64,000 nucleotides of DNA from Cherax quadricarinatus (taxonomy: Eukaryota; Arthropoda; Malacostraca; Decapoda; Parastacidae), in contig NW_027195383.1 in the NCBI RefSeq assembly GCF_038502225.1, forward strand, positions 26,001 through 90,000, in the 5' to 3' direction. Position 1 is the stretch's first letter. Every line of letters begins with the position of its first letter. The notes beneath the pieces were generated by a model, which saw only the letters and a list, made by a program, of their open reading frames with translations, did no database searches and was not told where the DNA came from. Position numbers and translations under genes: made by a program. This document shows, in pieces, positions 54,652 through 64,000 of this stretch.

Positions 54652-57600
54652 TACCTGGAGTTCACATGGAGAGAGTTCTGGGGGTCAACGCCCCCATGGC
54701 CCGGTCTGTGACCAGGCCTCCTGGTGGATTGGAGCCTGATCAACCAGTTTGTTACTGCTGGCTGCACGCAAGCCAACGTACGAGCCACAGCCTGGCTGGT
54801 CAGGTACCGACTTCAGGTGCTTGTCCAGTGCCAGCTTGAAGACTGCCAGGGGTCTATTGGTAATCCCCCTTATGTATGCTGGGAGGCAGTTGAACAGTCT
54901 CAGGCCCCTGACACTTATTGTATGGTCTCTTAACGTGCTAGTGACACCCCTGCTTTTCATTGGGGGGATGTTGCATCGTCTGCCAAGTCTTTTGCTTTCG
55001 TAGTGAGTGATTTTCGTGTGCAAGTTCGGTACTAGTCCCTTTAGGATTTTCCAGGTGTATATAATTGTGTATCTCTCCCACCTGCATTCCAGGGAATACA
55101 GGTTCAGGAACCTCAAGTGCTCCCAATAATTGAGGTGTTTTATCTCCGTTATGCATGCCATGAAGGTTCTCTGTACATTTTCTAGGTCAGCAATTTCAAC
55201 TGCCTTGAAAGGTGCTGTTAGTGTGCAGCAATATTCCAGCCTAGATAGAACAAGTGACCTGAAGAGTGTCGTCATGGGCTTGGCATCCCTAGTTTTGAAG
55301 GTTCTCATTATCCATCCTGTCATTTTTCTAGCAGCTGCGATTGATACAATGTTATGGTCCTTGAACGTGAGATCATCCGACATGATCACTCCCAGGTCTT
55401 TGACGTTGGTGTTTCGCTCTATTTTGTGGCCGGAATTTTTTTGTACTCTGATGAAGATTTAATTTCCTCGTGTTTACCATATCTGAGTAATTGAAATTTC
55501 TCATCATTGAACTTTATATTGTTTTCTGCAGCCTGCTGAAAGATTTGGTTGATGTCTGCCTGGAGCCTTGCAGCATCTGCAATGGAAGACACTGTCATGC
55601 AGATTCGGGTGTCATCTGCAAAGGAAGACACGGTGCTGTGGCTGACATCCTTGTCTATGTCAGATATGAGGATGAGGAACAAGATGGGAGCGAGTACTGT
55701 GCCTTGTGGAACAGAGCTTTTCACCGTAGCTGCCTCGGGCTTTACTCTGTTGACTACTACTCTTTGTGTTCTGTTTGTGAGGAAATTATAGATCCATCGA
55801 CCAACTTTTCCTGTTATTCCTTTACCACTCATTTTGTGTGCTATTACGCCATGGTCACACTTGTCGAAGGCTTTTGCAAAGTCTGTATCTTTACATCTGC
55901 ATTCTTTTTGTCTTCTAGTGCATCTAGGACCTTGTCGTAGTGATCCAATAGTTGAGACAGACAGGAGCGACCTGTTCTAAACCTATGTTGCCCTGGGTTG
56001 TGTAATTGATGGGTTTCTAGATGGGTGGCGATCTTGCTTCTTAGGACCCTTTCAAAGATTTTTATGATATAGGATGTTAATGCTATCGGTCTGTTGTTTG
56101 TTATTGCTTTACTGCCCCCTTTGTGGAATGGGGCTATGTCTGTTGTTTTTAGTAACTGTGGGACGACCCCCGTGTCCATGCTCCCTCTCCATAGGATGGT
56201 AAAAGCTCGTGATAGGGGCTTCTTGCAGTTCTTGATGAACACGGAGTTCCATGAGTCTGGCCCTGGGGCAGAGTGCATGGGCATGTCATTTATCACCTGT
56301 TCGAAGTCATTTGGCGGCAGGATAACATCAGATAGGCTTGTGTCAACCAAATTCTGTAGCTCTCTCATAAAAAATTAATTTTGATCTTCGACTCTCAGTC
56401 TGGTTGGCGGCTTGCCATCATGTTTAAGTAGAGGCCCAATACTGGACATTGTTCTTGACTTTGATTTGGCATAGGAAAAGAAATACTTTGGGTTTCTTTC
56501 GATTTCATTTATGGCTTGTAGTTCTTTGTGATTCCTGACTCCTATAAGATTCCTTTAGCCTAAGTTCGATGCTTGCTATTTCTCTGACCAGTGACTCCCT
56601 ACGCATTTCAGATATATTGGCCTCTTTTAGCTGCTCTGTTATTCTTTTCCGTCGCCTGTAAAGGGAGCGCCTGTCTCTTTCTATTTTACATCTTCTCCTC
56701 CTTTTTCTTAGAGGAATAAGCCTTGTGCATTCATCGAGTGCCACCGAGTTAATCTGTTCTTGGCATAAGTTGGGGTCTGTGTTGCTTACGTCTATCTTCC
56801 CAGCTTATATCAGTTAGGACTTGGTTTACTTGGTCCCACTTTATGTTTTTGTTATTGAAGTTGAATTTGGTGAATGCTCACTTGTGACTAATCTCATTAT
56901 GTCGGTCTGGGGCTCCGCACATACATGTCTGAACCTCAATTATGTTGTGATCTGAGTATATTGTTTTTGATATGGTGACATTTCTTATCAGATCATCATT
57001 GTTAGTGAAGATGAGGTCTAGTGTATTCTCCAGTCTAGTAGGCTCTATTATTTGCTGGTTTAAATTGAATTTTGTGCAGAGATTTGAAAGCTCGTGTGTG
57101 TGTGAGTTCTCGTCAGAGCTGCCTCCTGGTGTTATTACTGCAACAACATTATTCGCTATATTCCTCCATTTTAGATGCCTTAAGTTGAAATCCCCCAGGA
57201 GCAAGATGTTGGGGGCAGGAGCTGGCAGATTTTCCAGACAGTGGTCAATTTTTAACAGCTGTTCCTGGAATTGCTGGGACGTTGCATCCGGAGGCTTGTA
57301 GACTACCACAATGACTACGTTTTGGTTCTTGATCTTTACTGCTAAAACTTCCACTACATCATTTGAGGCATTAAGCAGTTCTGTGCAAACAAGTGACTCT
57401 GTGATTTACAGGCCAACCCCTCCATTTTGCCTGTTCACTCTGTCGCATCTCTATAGGTTGTTACCTGGGATCCATATTTTGTTGTCCAAGTGATCCTTTA
57501 TGTGGGTCTCAGTGAAAGCTGCGAACATTGCATTTGCCTCTGCAAGCAGTCCACGGATGAAAGGTACTTTGTTGTTTGTTGCTTGCTTTAGGCCCTGTTT

Positions 57601-57750
57601 ATTTGTAAAGAGGAATGACATCAGACTGGTGGTATTGTTGGTACAGGGGGAGGATTTTTTTTTCTGGCATTAGTATCTGTATCTGTTGGTTTGGAGTGGA
57701 GGCCATCGACTATGGTTCCCCTCCAGGAATGACTGGATTTGGTGTACGAT
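54652..57750 (-). mobile_element. LINE-A, nearly full length
   Basis: The minus-strand element contains an APE endonuclease (57600-56878), linker (56744-56505), RT (56368-55419) and C-terminal region (55389-54685), with the tail at 54652-54700. It is the parent structure of the LINE-A fragments elsewhere. It is inserted in the LINE-C endonuclease fragment. Confidence 0.85.
54685..57600 (-). pseudogene. LINE-A endonuclease-reverse transcriptase, frameshifted
   Basis: Endonuclease: FAAFTETHIKDHLD (57530), VVVYKPPDATSQQF, NILLLGDFNLRHLKW and TIYSDHNIIEVQ. RT: MHSAPGPDSWNSVFIKNC, NNRPIALTSYIIKIFERVL, FRTGRSCLSQLLD, VPQGTVLAPILFLI and SFADDTRICM (catalytic FADD). C-terminal: GVIMSDDLTFKDHN-type block and LPAYIRGITNRPL. 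Frame breaks occur near 57420, 56800, 56380, 55835 and 55400, so the gene is dead. The family belongs to the Jockey/CR1/Rex group; I cannot fix the clade. Confidence 0.83.
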
Positions 57751-57906
57751 ATTGTATGGCTTACATGTGTTGCTATGTATGATAATTCTATGTAACTGTA
57801 TTTGTGTATAACTGAAAAAAACTTACTTATTACTTACTAAAATACTAATTACAGAGGGGGCCACTGGGACACCTAGCATGGCTAGGCATTTCGGGCAGAC
57901 TTAGAT
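57751..57906 (+). other. SINE/LINE-type tail fragment and spacer
   Basis: gctatgtatgataattctatgtaactgtatttgtgtataactgaa and a cttactta repeat match the tail modules in the hairpin at 3969-4252. Nothing coding. Confidence 0.55.
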
Positions 57907-58123
57907 TACAGTGGACCCTCACCTAACGATATTAATCCGTTCCTGAGAGCTCTTCATTAGCCGACTTAATTTTCCCAATAAGAAATAATGGAAATCCAAT
58001 TAATCCGTTCCAGAGAGCCAAAAGTATTACTTTTTTTTTTCATGAAATATACATTTTCCTACAAAGAAAACAATAAGACATGCACAATAACTACATAAAT
58101 AAATGTTAAAATGACACTTACCT

Positions 58124-58489
58124 TTATTGAAGAGTATTGATGAGTGATGAGACATTGTTTTTCTTGAACACTCTGGGATTTTCAGAGTGATACACCAGTA
58201 AAGACTTCACTTTCCAATCCCCACTAGCATTACAACAAAACATGAGAGTTAGCCTGTCTTCCAAAGGCTTTTGTCCTGGGAGTGCCTTTTCCTCCTGAGT
58301 AATGTAGGTCCTGTTTGGCATTTTCTTCCAGAACAGGCCTGTTTCGTCACAATTGAACACTTGTTGGGGGATGAATTTTTCAGCTTCACCATGCCTTATC
58401 ACACTGTGTATGCCACTATAATTCTTAAATCTCTCAAACCAACCTTTGCTGGCCTTAAATTCACCAACATGAGCACTAGTTCCAGGCAT
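58124..58489 (-). pseudogene. Tigger transposase, DDE-domain segment
   Basis: 121 codons: FKASKGWFERFKNYSGIHSV (end of the CENP-B-type HTH), VFNCDETGLFWKKMPNRTYI (first catalytic D in CDETG), EDRLTLMFCCNASGDWKVK and SLLVYHSENPRVFKK. The second and third catalytic acids would lie beyond the frame end at 58124. Its upstream coding neighbour is separated by the SINE piece at 58492-58637. Confidence 0.85.
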
Positions 58490-58491
58490 TT

Positions 58492-58637
58492 TTTCCTGTT
58501 CACCTAGGTGTTATTTGACTGTTGTGGATCGCATCCTGGGGGACAAGATTAAGGACCCCAATGGAAATAAGTTAGACAGTCCTCGATGATGCACTGGCTT
58601 CCTAGGGTTATCCTGGGTGGCTAACCCTCTGGGGTTA
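58492..58637 (+). mobile_element. Partial tRNA-derived SINE inside the Tigger gene
   Basis: Matches the body of the SINE at 27164 from tcctgttcacct, with a 19-bp deletion, through gggacaagattaaggacccc to ccctctggggttaa. The tRNA head and cttatct tail are missing. Confidence 0.85.
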
Positions 58638-59345
58638 ATCGTTTCTCGGTAATTGTTTCACGTTAAGCCACACCAACAAAACTCTCTCCACATCTTTGAG
58701 TAGTGCAGCTGATGGTGGTGCAGTAACAGCTGACTGTGGTGGAGCAACAGCTGACTGTGGTGGAGCAACAGCTGACTGTGGTGCAGCAGCAGCTGATGGT
58801 GATGCAGCAGCAGCTGACCATGGTGCAGCAGCAGCTGATGATGATGCAGCAGCAGCTGACCATGGTGCAGCAGCAGCTGACTGATCCAGCAGCAACTAAC
58901 TGATCCAGCAACAGCTGACTGGTCCAGCAACAGCTGACCATGGTGCAGCAACAGCTGACTGATCCAGCAACAGCTGACTGGTCCAGCAACAGCTGACCAT
59001 GGTGCAGCAACAGCTGACCAATCCAGCAACAGCTGACTTGTCCAGCAACAGCTGACTGTGGTGCCACAACAGCTGACTGATCCAGCAACTGCTGACTGGT
59101 CCAGCAACAGCTGACTGTGGTGCAGCAACAGCTCACTGATCCAGCAACAGCTGACTGGTCCAGCAACAGCTGACTGTGGTGCAGCAACAGCTGACTGGTC
59201 CAGCAACAGCTGACCATGGTGCAGCAACAGTTGGACTGGTCTAGCAACAGCTCACGGTGGTGCAGCGACGGCTGACTGTGGTACGATAGTATTTCTCACC
59301 CTTTTTACCACAGGGTTGGCACTAGAAGCTTTCTTTGGGCCCATG
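58638..59345 (-). pseudogene. Tigger transposase N-terminal part with minisatellite expansion
   Basis: LLKDVERVLLVWLNVKQLPRN (58705-58640), the linker before the CENP-B-type domain, is preceded by about 600 bp of cagctgactgtggtgcagca units (18-21 bp) and by a MGPKKASSAN start at 59315-59345. The repeat therefore sits inside the transposase coding sequence. Confidence 0.75.
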
Positions 59346-59925
59346 GTGGCTTATTTAGCAGTTAGAAGCACTATGAACAATGGAATAATACAAAATGTAT
59401 CGAATGTATGCATGCAACCAGCCACTCTGGCTTGTAAACAATGACAGCAGTGCTGGATGGACAGGTTTGGGACGAGTCATGTTGGTCAGAAACAGCTGAT
59501 GGTGGTGCAGCAGCAGCTGACCGTGGTGCAGTAGCAGCTGACTGTGGTGCAGCAGCAGCTGACTGTGGTGCAGCAGCAGCTGACCATGGTGCAGCAGCAG
59601 CTGACTGTGGTGCAGGAGCAGCTCACGGTGATTCAGCAACAACTGGCTGTGGTGCAGCAGCAGTTGACCATGGTGCAGCAGCAGCTGACTGTGGTGCAAC
59701 AGCAGCTGATCATGGTGCAGCAACAGCTGACTGGTCCAGCAACAGCTGACTGTGGTACAGCAACAGCTGACTGTGGTGCAGCAACAGCTGATGGTGGTGC
59801 AGCAACAGCTGACTGTGGTGCAGCAGCAGCTGACCATGGTGCAGCAACAGCTGATGGTGGTGCAGCAGACTGGGGCAGCAACAGCTGACCATGGTGCAGC
59901 AACACCTGACTGCGGTATGATAGTA
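58704..59925. repeat. 21-bp minisatellite (two blocks)
   Basis: Blocks 58704-59290 and 59488-59925, units gctgactgtggtgcagcaaca and variants with gctgactggtccagcaaca. Many long shadow frames exist on both strands. Confidence 0.92.
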
Positions 59926-59978
59926 TTTCTCACCCTTTTTACCACAGGGTTGGCACTAGAAGCTTTCTTTGGGCCCAT
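59355..59978 (-). pseudogene. Second Tigger N-terminus with repeat expansion
   Basis: Another MGPKKASSANPVVKRVRNTI start, followed by Leu/His/Gln- or Cys-rich repeat translation from 21-bp units, then 5' UTR-like sequence shared with 59300-59460. This is a tandem duplication of the Tigger 5' end plus minisatellite. Not functional. Confidence 0.75.
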
Positions 59979-60212
59979 GGTGGCTTATTTAGCACTTACA
60001 AGCAGTATAAACAATGGAATAATACAAAATGCATCGAATGTATGCATGCAACCGGCCACCCTGGCTTAAGAACATAAGAAAGGAGGAACACTGCAGGAGG
60101 CCTGTTGGCCCATACTAGGCAGGTCCTTTACAATTCATCCCACTAACAAAATATTTGCCCAACCCAATTTTCAGTGCTACCCAAGAAATAAGCTCTGATA
60201 TGAAAGTCCCAC

Positions 60213-61838
60213 TCAAATCCAACCCCTCCCACTCATGTACTTATCCAACCTAAATTTGAAACTACCCAAAGTCCCAGCCTCAACAACCCAACTAGGTAGA
60301 CTGTTCCACTCATCAACTACCCTATTTCCAAACCAATACTTTCCTATGTTCTTTCTAAATCTAAACTTATCTAATTTAAATCCATTACTGCGGGTTCTCT
60401 CTTGGAGAGACATCCTCAAGACCTTATTAATATCCCCTTTATTAATACCTATCTTCCACTTATACACTTCGATCAGGTCTCCCCTCATTCTTCGTCTAAC
60501 AAGTGAATGTAACTTAAGAGTCTTCAATCTTTCTTCATAAGGAAGATTTCTAATGCTATGTATTAATTTAGTCAACCCACACTGAATGTTTTCTAACAAA
60601 TTTATGTCCATTCTGTAATATTGAGACCAGAACTGAGCTGCATAATCTAGGTGAGGCCTTATTAATGATGTATAAAGCTGCAGTATGACCTCTGGACTTC
60701 TGTTGCTTACACTTCTTGATATAAATCCCAGTAACCTATTTGCCTTATTACGTACGCTTAGGTATTGCTGTCTTGGTTTAAGGTTGCTGCTCACCATAAT
60801 CCCCAAGTCCTTTTTGCAATCTGTATGGCTAAGTTCTACATCATATAACTTATAAGTACTAGGGTTATGGGTACTCCCAAGCTTCAGAACCTTGCATTTA
60901 TCTACATTGAACTGCATCTGCCACTTTTCTGACCAAGAATAGAGTTTGTTTAAATCCTCCTGAAGTTCCATAACATCTACGTTTGAATCAATTATCCTAC
61001 CTATCTTTGTGTCATCGGCGAATTTGCTCATGTCACTAGTAATTCCCTCATCAAGATCATTGATATATATTATAAACAACAACGGGCCCAAGACTGATCC
61101 CTGTGGAACGCCACTTGTTACAGATCCCCACTCAGATTTAACCCCATTTATGGACATTCTCTGCTTCCTGTCAGTGAGCCATGACTCGATCCACGAGAGC
61201 ACTTTTCCCCCAATGCCATGAGCTGCCACTTTCTTTAACAGTCTATGGTGTGGAACTCTATCAAAAGCCTTACTAAAATCTAAGTAAATAATATCAAATT
61301 CTTTATCGTGGTCAACAGCCTCAAAAGCTTTGCTGAAAAAAGTTAATATATTAGTTAGACAAGACCGGCCTCTTGTGAATCCATGCTGAGTATCGTTAAT
61401 CAAGCTATGCTTATCGAGATGGCTTCTTATAATCTCAGCTATAATTGACTCTAGTAATTTGCCTACAGTTGAGGTCAGGCTTATTGGGCGGTAATTTGAC
61501 GGTAACGACTTGTCCCCTGTTTTAAAAATAGGAATTACATTAGCCATCTTCCACATATCAGACACTACACCTGTTTGAAGAGATAAATTAAAAATATTAG
61601 TTAATGGTTCACAGAGTTCCATTTTGCATTCCTTAAGAACCCTTGAAAAAACCTCATCAGGACCCGGTGACTTATTTTGCTTCAGTCTGTCTATCTGCTT
61701 CACAACCATTTCACTAGTGACTGTGATGTTACATAATTTATCTTCTTCTAGCCCACTATAAAAATTAATTACTGGAATATTGTTAGTGTCTTCCTGTGTA
61801 AAAACTGAGAAAAAATAATTATTTAAAATCGAGCACAT
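60213..61838 (-). CDS. CR1 reverse transcriptase, open 541-aa frame
   Basis: ATG at 61838 (MCSILNNYFFSVFTQ). RT blocks in order: QNKSPGPDEVFSRVLKE, MANVIPIFKTGDKSLPSNYR, HGFTRGRSCLTNILTFF, FDIIYLDFSKAFDRVPHHRLL, GVPQGSVLGPLLFIIYINDL and catalytic MSKFADDTKIGR at about residue 270. The thumb and C-terminal region follow (DCKKDLGIMVSSNLKP, DYAAQFWSQYY, FGNRVVDEWNSLPS), to a stop at 60213. It is complete for RT but lacks endonuclease, and coding sequence upstream to 62200 is broken by a frameshift near 62000. The intact RT frame suggests a fairly young insertion of a CR1 subfamily distinct from copies 1 and 2 (about 70-75 percent similar by eye). Confidence 0.88.
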   Translation of the reverse strand: MCSILNNYFFSVFTQEDTNNIPVINFYSGLEEDKLCNITVTSEMVVKQIDRLKQNKSPGPDEVFSRVLKECKMELCEPLTNIFNLSLQTGVVSDMWKMANVIPIFKTGDKSLPSNYRPISLTSTVGKLLESIIAEIIRSHLDKHSLINDTQHGFTRGRSCLTNILTFFSKAFEAVDHDKEFDIIYLDFSKAFDRVPHHRLLKKVAAHGIGGKVLSWIESWLTDRKQRMSINGVKSEWGSVTSGVPQGSVLGPLLFIIYINDLDEGITSDMSKFADDTKIGRIIDSNVDVMELQEDLNKLYSWSEKWQMQFNVDKCKVLKLGSTHNPSTYKLYDVELSHTDCKKDLGIMVSSNLKPRQQYLSVRNKANRLLGFISRSVSNRSPEVILQLYTSLIRPHLDYAAQFWSQYYRMDINLLENIQCGLTKLIHSIRNLPYEERLKTLKLHSLVRRRMRGDLIEVYKWKIGINKGDINKVLRMSLQERTRSNGFKLDKFRFRKNIGKYWFGNRVVDEWNSLPSWVVEAGTLGSFKFRLDKYMSGRGWI

Positions 61839-62262
61839 TTCATTCTCTTTGTCAGTAAGGTGCCCATAGTTATTTTTAAGGGGATCTATCTTATCTCTAA
61901 CTTTTGTTCTATAGACCTGGAAAAAACTTTTTGGGTTAGTTTTAGAATCCCTAGCAACTTTAATTTCATAGTCCCTTTTAGCTTTTCTTATCCCTTTTTA
62001 ATGTCCCTCGTAATGTCAATATACTGATTCATAAGATACCCTCACCTCTTTTGATACGCCTATGAATTCCTTTCTTATGCCCTAGTAGATATTTGAGCCT
62101 ATTTTTCATCCATTTTGGGTCATTTCTATTTGATCTAATTTCTTTATATGGGATAAACGTTCTTTGAGCAGCATGTATAGTGTTCAGAAAACTGTCAGAT
62201 TGATAGCTCTCTTCGTTACCCCAGTCAACAGATGATAAGTGTTCTCTAAGCCCATCGTAATC
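61839..62262 (-). pseudogene. CR1 linker upstream of RT, frameshifted
   Basis: RTFIPYKEIRSNRNDPKWMK, HKKGIHRRIKRG and RDSKTNPKSFFQVYRTK-type blocks match the linker of LINE-C copy 1 (14960-15470), with a frame change around 61995-62035. Confidence 0.75.
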
Positions 62263-62438
62263 TGCTTGTAAACAATGATGGCAAGGCAGCTGAGGCGCTC
62301 AGGCTGGACGGACAGGTTTGGAGAAATCACGTTGGGAAAGTTTTTTATCGTTAAGCGGGCCAAAATTTTTACACTCAAATGCTTCGTTAGGCAGATTTAA
62401 CGTTATGCGATGCGTTCGTTAGGCGAGGGTCCAATGTA

Positions 62439-63646
62439 ATTCTAAGCTTTAAATTATTACAGATTATGGTATTAAGGCTAAGTGACTACATTATAGTTTG
62501 TGAGTTTAGCAATGTGAATGCTTTTGTTTTGGCACAATACATAGTGTCTATATTGGAGTATCATAGGCAAACTTATGACTAGTTAGGATTCATTATTTTA
62601 AGATTAAGATTCGTATTTCTGTGTTTATAGTCAAATGGGTGAGTGAGTGAAAGTGTGAACCACCAGGTAGTTTTCATGTAGTTAGTTGACGGGATGTATT
62701 AGGGAGATAAGATGTTTTCTAACGGTAGTCTTGAAGGTGATGAATGTCTACAGTTCTAGAGTTTTCAGGTAGGGTGTTCCAGATTTTAGGACCTTTGTGG
62801 AGTTGAATGCTTTTCTAAGGTCAATAAAAATTCCTAGTGGATATTCCTTATTTTCCAATGCTGTGCAAAGCAGATCTAGCATTTTTATAATTGCATCATT
62901 AGTGCTTTTATTTTTCCTGAAACCAAATTGGCAGGGGTTGAGTATGTTTTGTGCTGTTATAAATGAATATAGTCTCCTGTGCACGAGTTTCTCGAAGATT
63001 TTGGATAGCAATGATAAGTTTGATATTGGCCTATAGTTGTTTACATCTGTAGGGTCACCACCCTTGCTGTCTTGAGTAGTGTCGGGAAAGTGCTAGTTTC
63101 CAGTGACTTGTTAAAAAGTTATGTAATACCATGCGAAAGGACAAGGGCCGCTCACTTGTACAATAACGGTGGGACTTGAGACAGATTCACTTGTGTCAGT
63201 GAATCTGCTGGAGTTGTACAGTTGTTTGGCTTTCTTTATTAATATGGTGAGAACTGATGAATATTGTTTAAGAATGTCTGTGTATTAATCCCTGTCTATA
63301 TTGTTTTTCATATTGGTGTTTCTTATCAATGGATTTCAGAATGCTGCTGTTTAGCCATGGGCAACCGAGCCGTTTATTCGTGATCTGTTTCATTTTTATA
63401 GGACAATGTTTGTTGTGTAGCGTAAGTATTTTGTTAAGAAAAATGTCTGTCCAATCATCAATTCCATTGGCATTGGAGAATTCTGTAGGCCAGTCAACAG
63501 TCTTTAAGTCTGCTGTGAAATTCCTTATTGAGGCCTCGTCATGGAGTCTAAATGAAACTTTGTTGTACTCGAGTGGTGGCTTACTAATGTTTGTTAATAG
63601 GAAGGTAGGGTAGTGTTCTGTAGTGCTGTCTGTGATTATCCCTGAT
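62439..63646 (-). pseudogene. LINE-E relative with internal deletion
   Basis: Reading leftwards, 63613-63329 encodes an upstream linker, 63011-62810 encodes RT fingers (KIFEKLVHRRLYSFI, CQFGFRKNKSTNDAII, IFIDLRKAFN), then it jumps to a C-terminus-like LKSGTP segment and an AT-rich 3' UTR to about 62440. The RT palm with the catalytic Asp pair is deleted. Confidence 0.68.
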
Positions 63647-63650
63647 TTAA

Positions 63651-64000
63651 CCCCTTGACTGTCGCGGTCATTATATACGTCATAGGAGATACCGTTTTTT
63701 ATGTATCTATACGCATAAATTCTAGCGGCTTCAAATCAAGCAGGAGAAAGCTGGTAGGCCCACATGTGTGAGAATGGGTCTCCATGGTCAGTGTGCACCA
63801 TATAAAAAAAATCGGGGAGCCAGTGGTGCATTGTAGGAATGCCATTTCAGTCATCCTTTATCAGCATGTCTAGCGGTAAGAAATATGTGACTCCCCAGCA
63901 AATCTGGGACTCTTCTCTTCCCAAGTGATGCTCTAACACAGATGGAAGTGTCAGTGAAGATCAATTTTATGATTTCCAGGAGTTTGAGACCAAAAGCAAT
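63651..64000 (+). mobile_element. 5' end of another piggyBac element (continues off window)
   Basis: TTAA at 63647-63650, then ccccttgactgtcgcggtc and a 5' UTR sharing ctggtaggcccacatgtg and gagaatgggtct with the start of the window. Confidence 0.85.
63866..64000 (+). pseudogene. piggyBac transposase N-terminus, frameshifted
   Basis: An ATG at about 63866 followed by sequence aligning base for base with the intact gene from 115 (LLF.SD then DGSVSEDQFYDF against DGSGNEDEFYGF). At least two single-base indels disturb the frame. Only the first ~45 codons are inside the window. Confidence 0.75.

Larger units (their letters stand above)
60066..62262 (-). mobile_element. CR1-type LINE (LINE-C copy 4) nested in Tigger 2
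   Basis: The 3' tail is seen reversed as taagaacataagaaag at 60066. The element is 5'-truncated at about 62262, upstream of the RT. On both sides the Tigger sequence ggctt...gtaaacaatga resumes, compare 59428-59445. Confidence 0.88.
57909..62436 (-). mobile_element. Tigger transposon 2, swollen by repeats and inserts
   Basis: TIR cagtggaccctcacctaacg (57909) and cgttaggcgagggtccaatg (ends 62436), with TA on both sides (57907-57908, 62437-62438). It contains transposase parts, two blocks of 21-bp repeats, a SINE fragment and a CR1 LINE. Without these it would be a 2-kb-class element. Confidence 0.85.

Noticed and set aside
58635..59888. Ala/Ser-, Cys- and Gln-rich ORFs
   Set aside because: Frames through 21-bp repeats; only the short Tigger segments at their ends are real coding relics.

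Overview
Eukaryotic, intron-scale DNA made almost entirely of transposable elements. Family content (RTE non-LTR elements with a TAA-repeat tail, CR1-type LINEs with an 8-bp tail, a tRNA-derived SINE, Penelope-like, Gypsy, piggyBac, Tigger/pogo and TA-flanked MITEs, many minisatellites) suggests a decapod crustacean, perhaps a crayfish. That is an inference from remembered repeat families, not a search. The only host coding sequence I can support is one 118-bp cytochrome P450 exon at 37649-37766 (+).

1-5,010: the 3' end of a piggyBac element with a complete transposase ORF, inserted at a TTAA inside an older, opposite-strand copy of the same family that is filled with palindromic minisatellites, a hairpin of SINE-like tails and a LINE fragment. 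5,050-15,650: RTE copies on the minus strand, one carrying a nested LINE, a CR1 LINE split by an RTE copy, and two minisatellites. 15,655-27,960: one RTE copy split by an 8.8-kb Gypsy element (near-identical LTRs, integrase before RT, RT core missing); the Gypsy 3' LTR is itself split by an inverted-dimer Penelope-like element; a tRNA-SINE lies in the right part of the RTE. 27,961-37,580: further LINE fragments, two more RTE copies and two copies of a short element made of an RTE-like 5' end and 3' tail, one with a perfect 13-bp target duplication.

37,580-39,915: P450 exon, LINE fragment and a 1.5-kb array of 15-bp units. 39,916-50,439: a five-level nest: piggyBac-type MITE (TTAA, perfect 11-bp TIRs) > CR1 (7-bp TSD) > RTE with an inverted 5' segment > LTR element keeping only integrase > MITE remnant. 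50,440-57,906: a 41-bp tandem array, a CR1 endonuclease half interrupted by an internally deleted Tigger, MITEs, and a nearly full-length minus-strand LINE. 57,909-62,436: a second Tigger whose transposase frame is expanded by 21-bp repeats and which carries a SINE piece and a CR1 copy with an intact 541-aa RT ORF. 62,440-64,000: another LINE fragment and the 5' end of a third autonomous-type piggyBac copy.

The elements do not form a pathway. The window is a layered record of insertions, and junctions with target duplications give their relative ages. For clarity I use working names: LINE-A (non-LTR element with an 11-bp aactccaggta tail), LINE-C (CR1-type), LINE-D (divergent RTE), LINE-E (L2-like). 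All identities and repeat counts were judged by eye.
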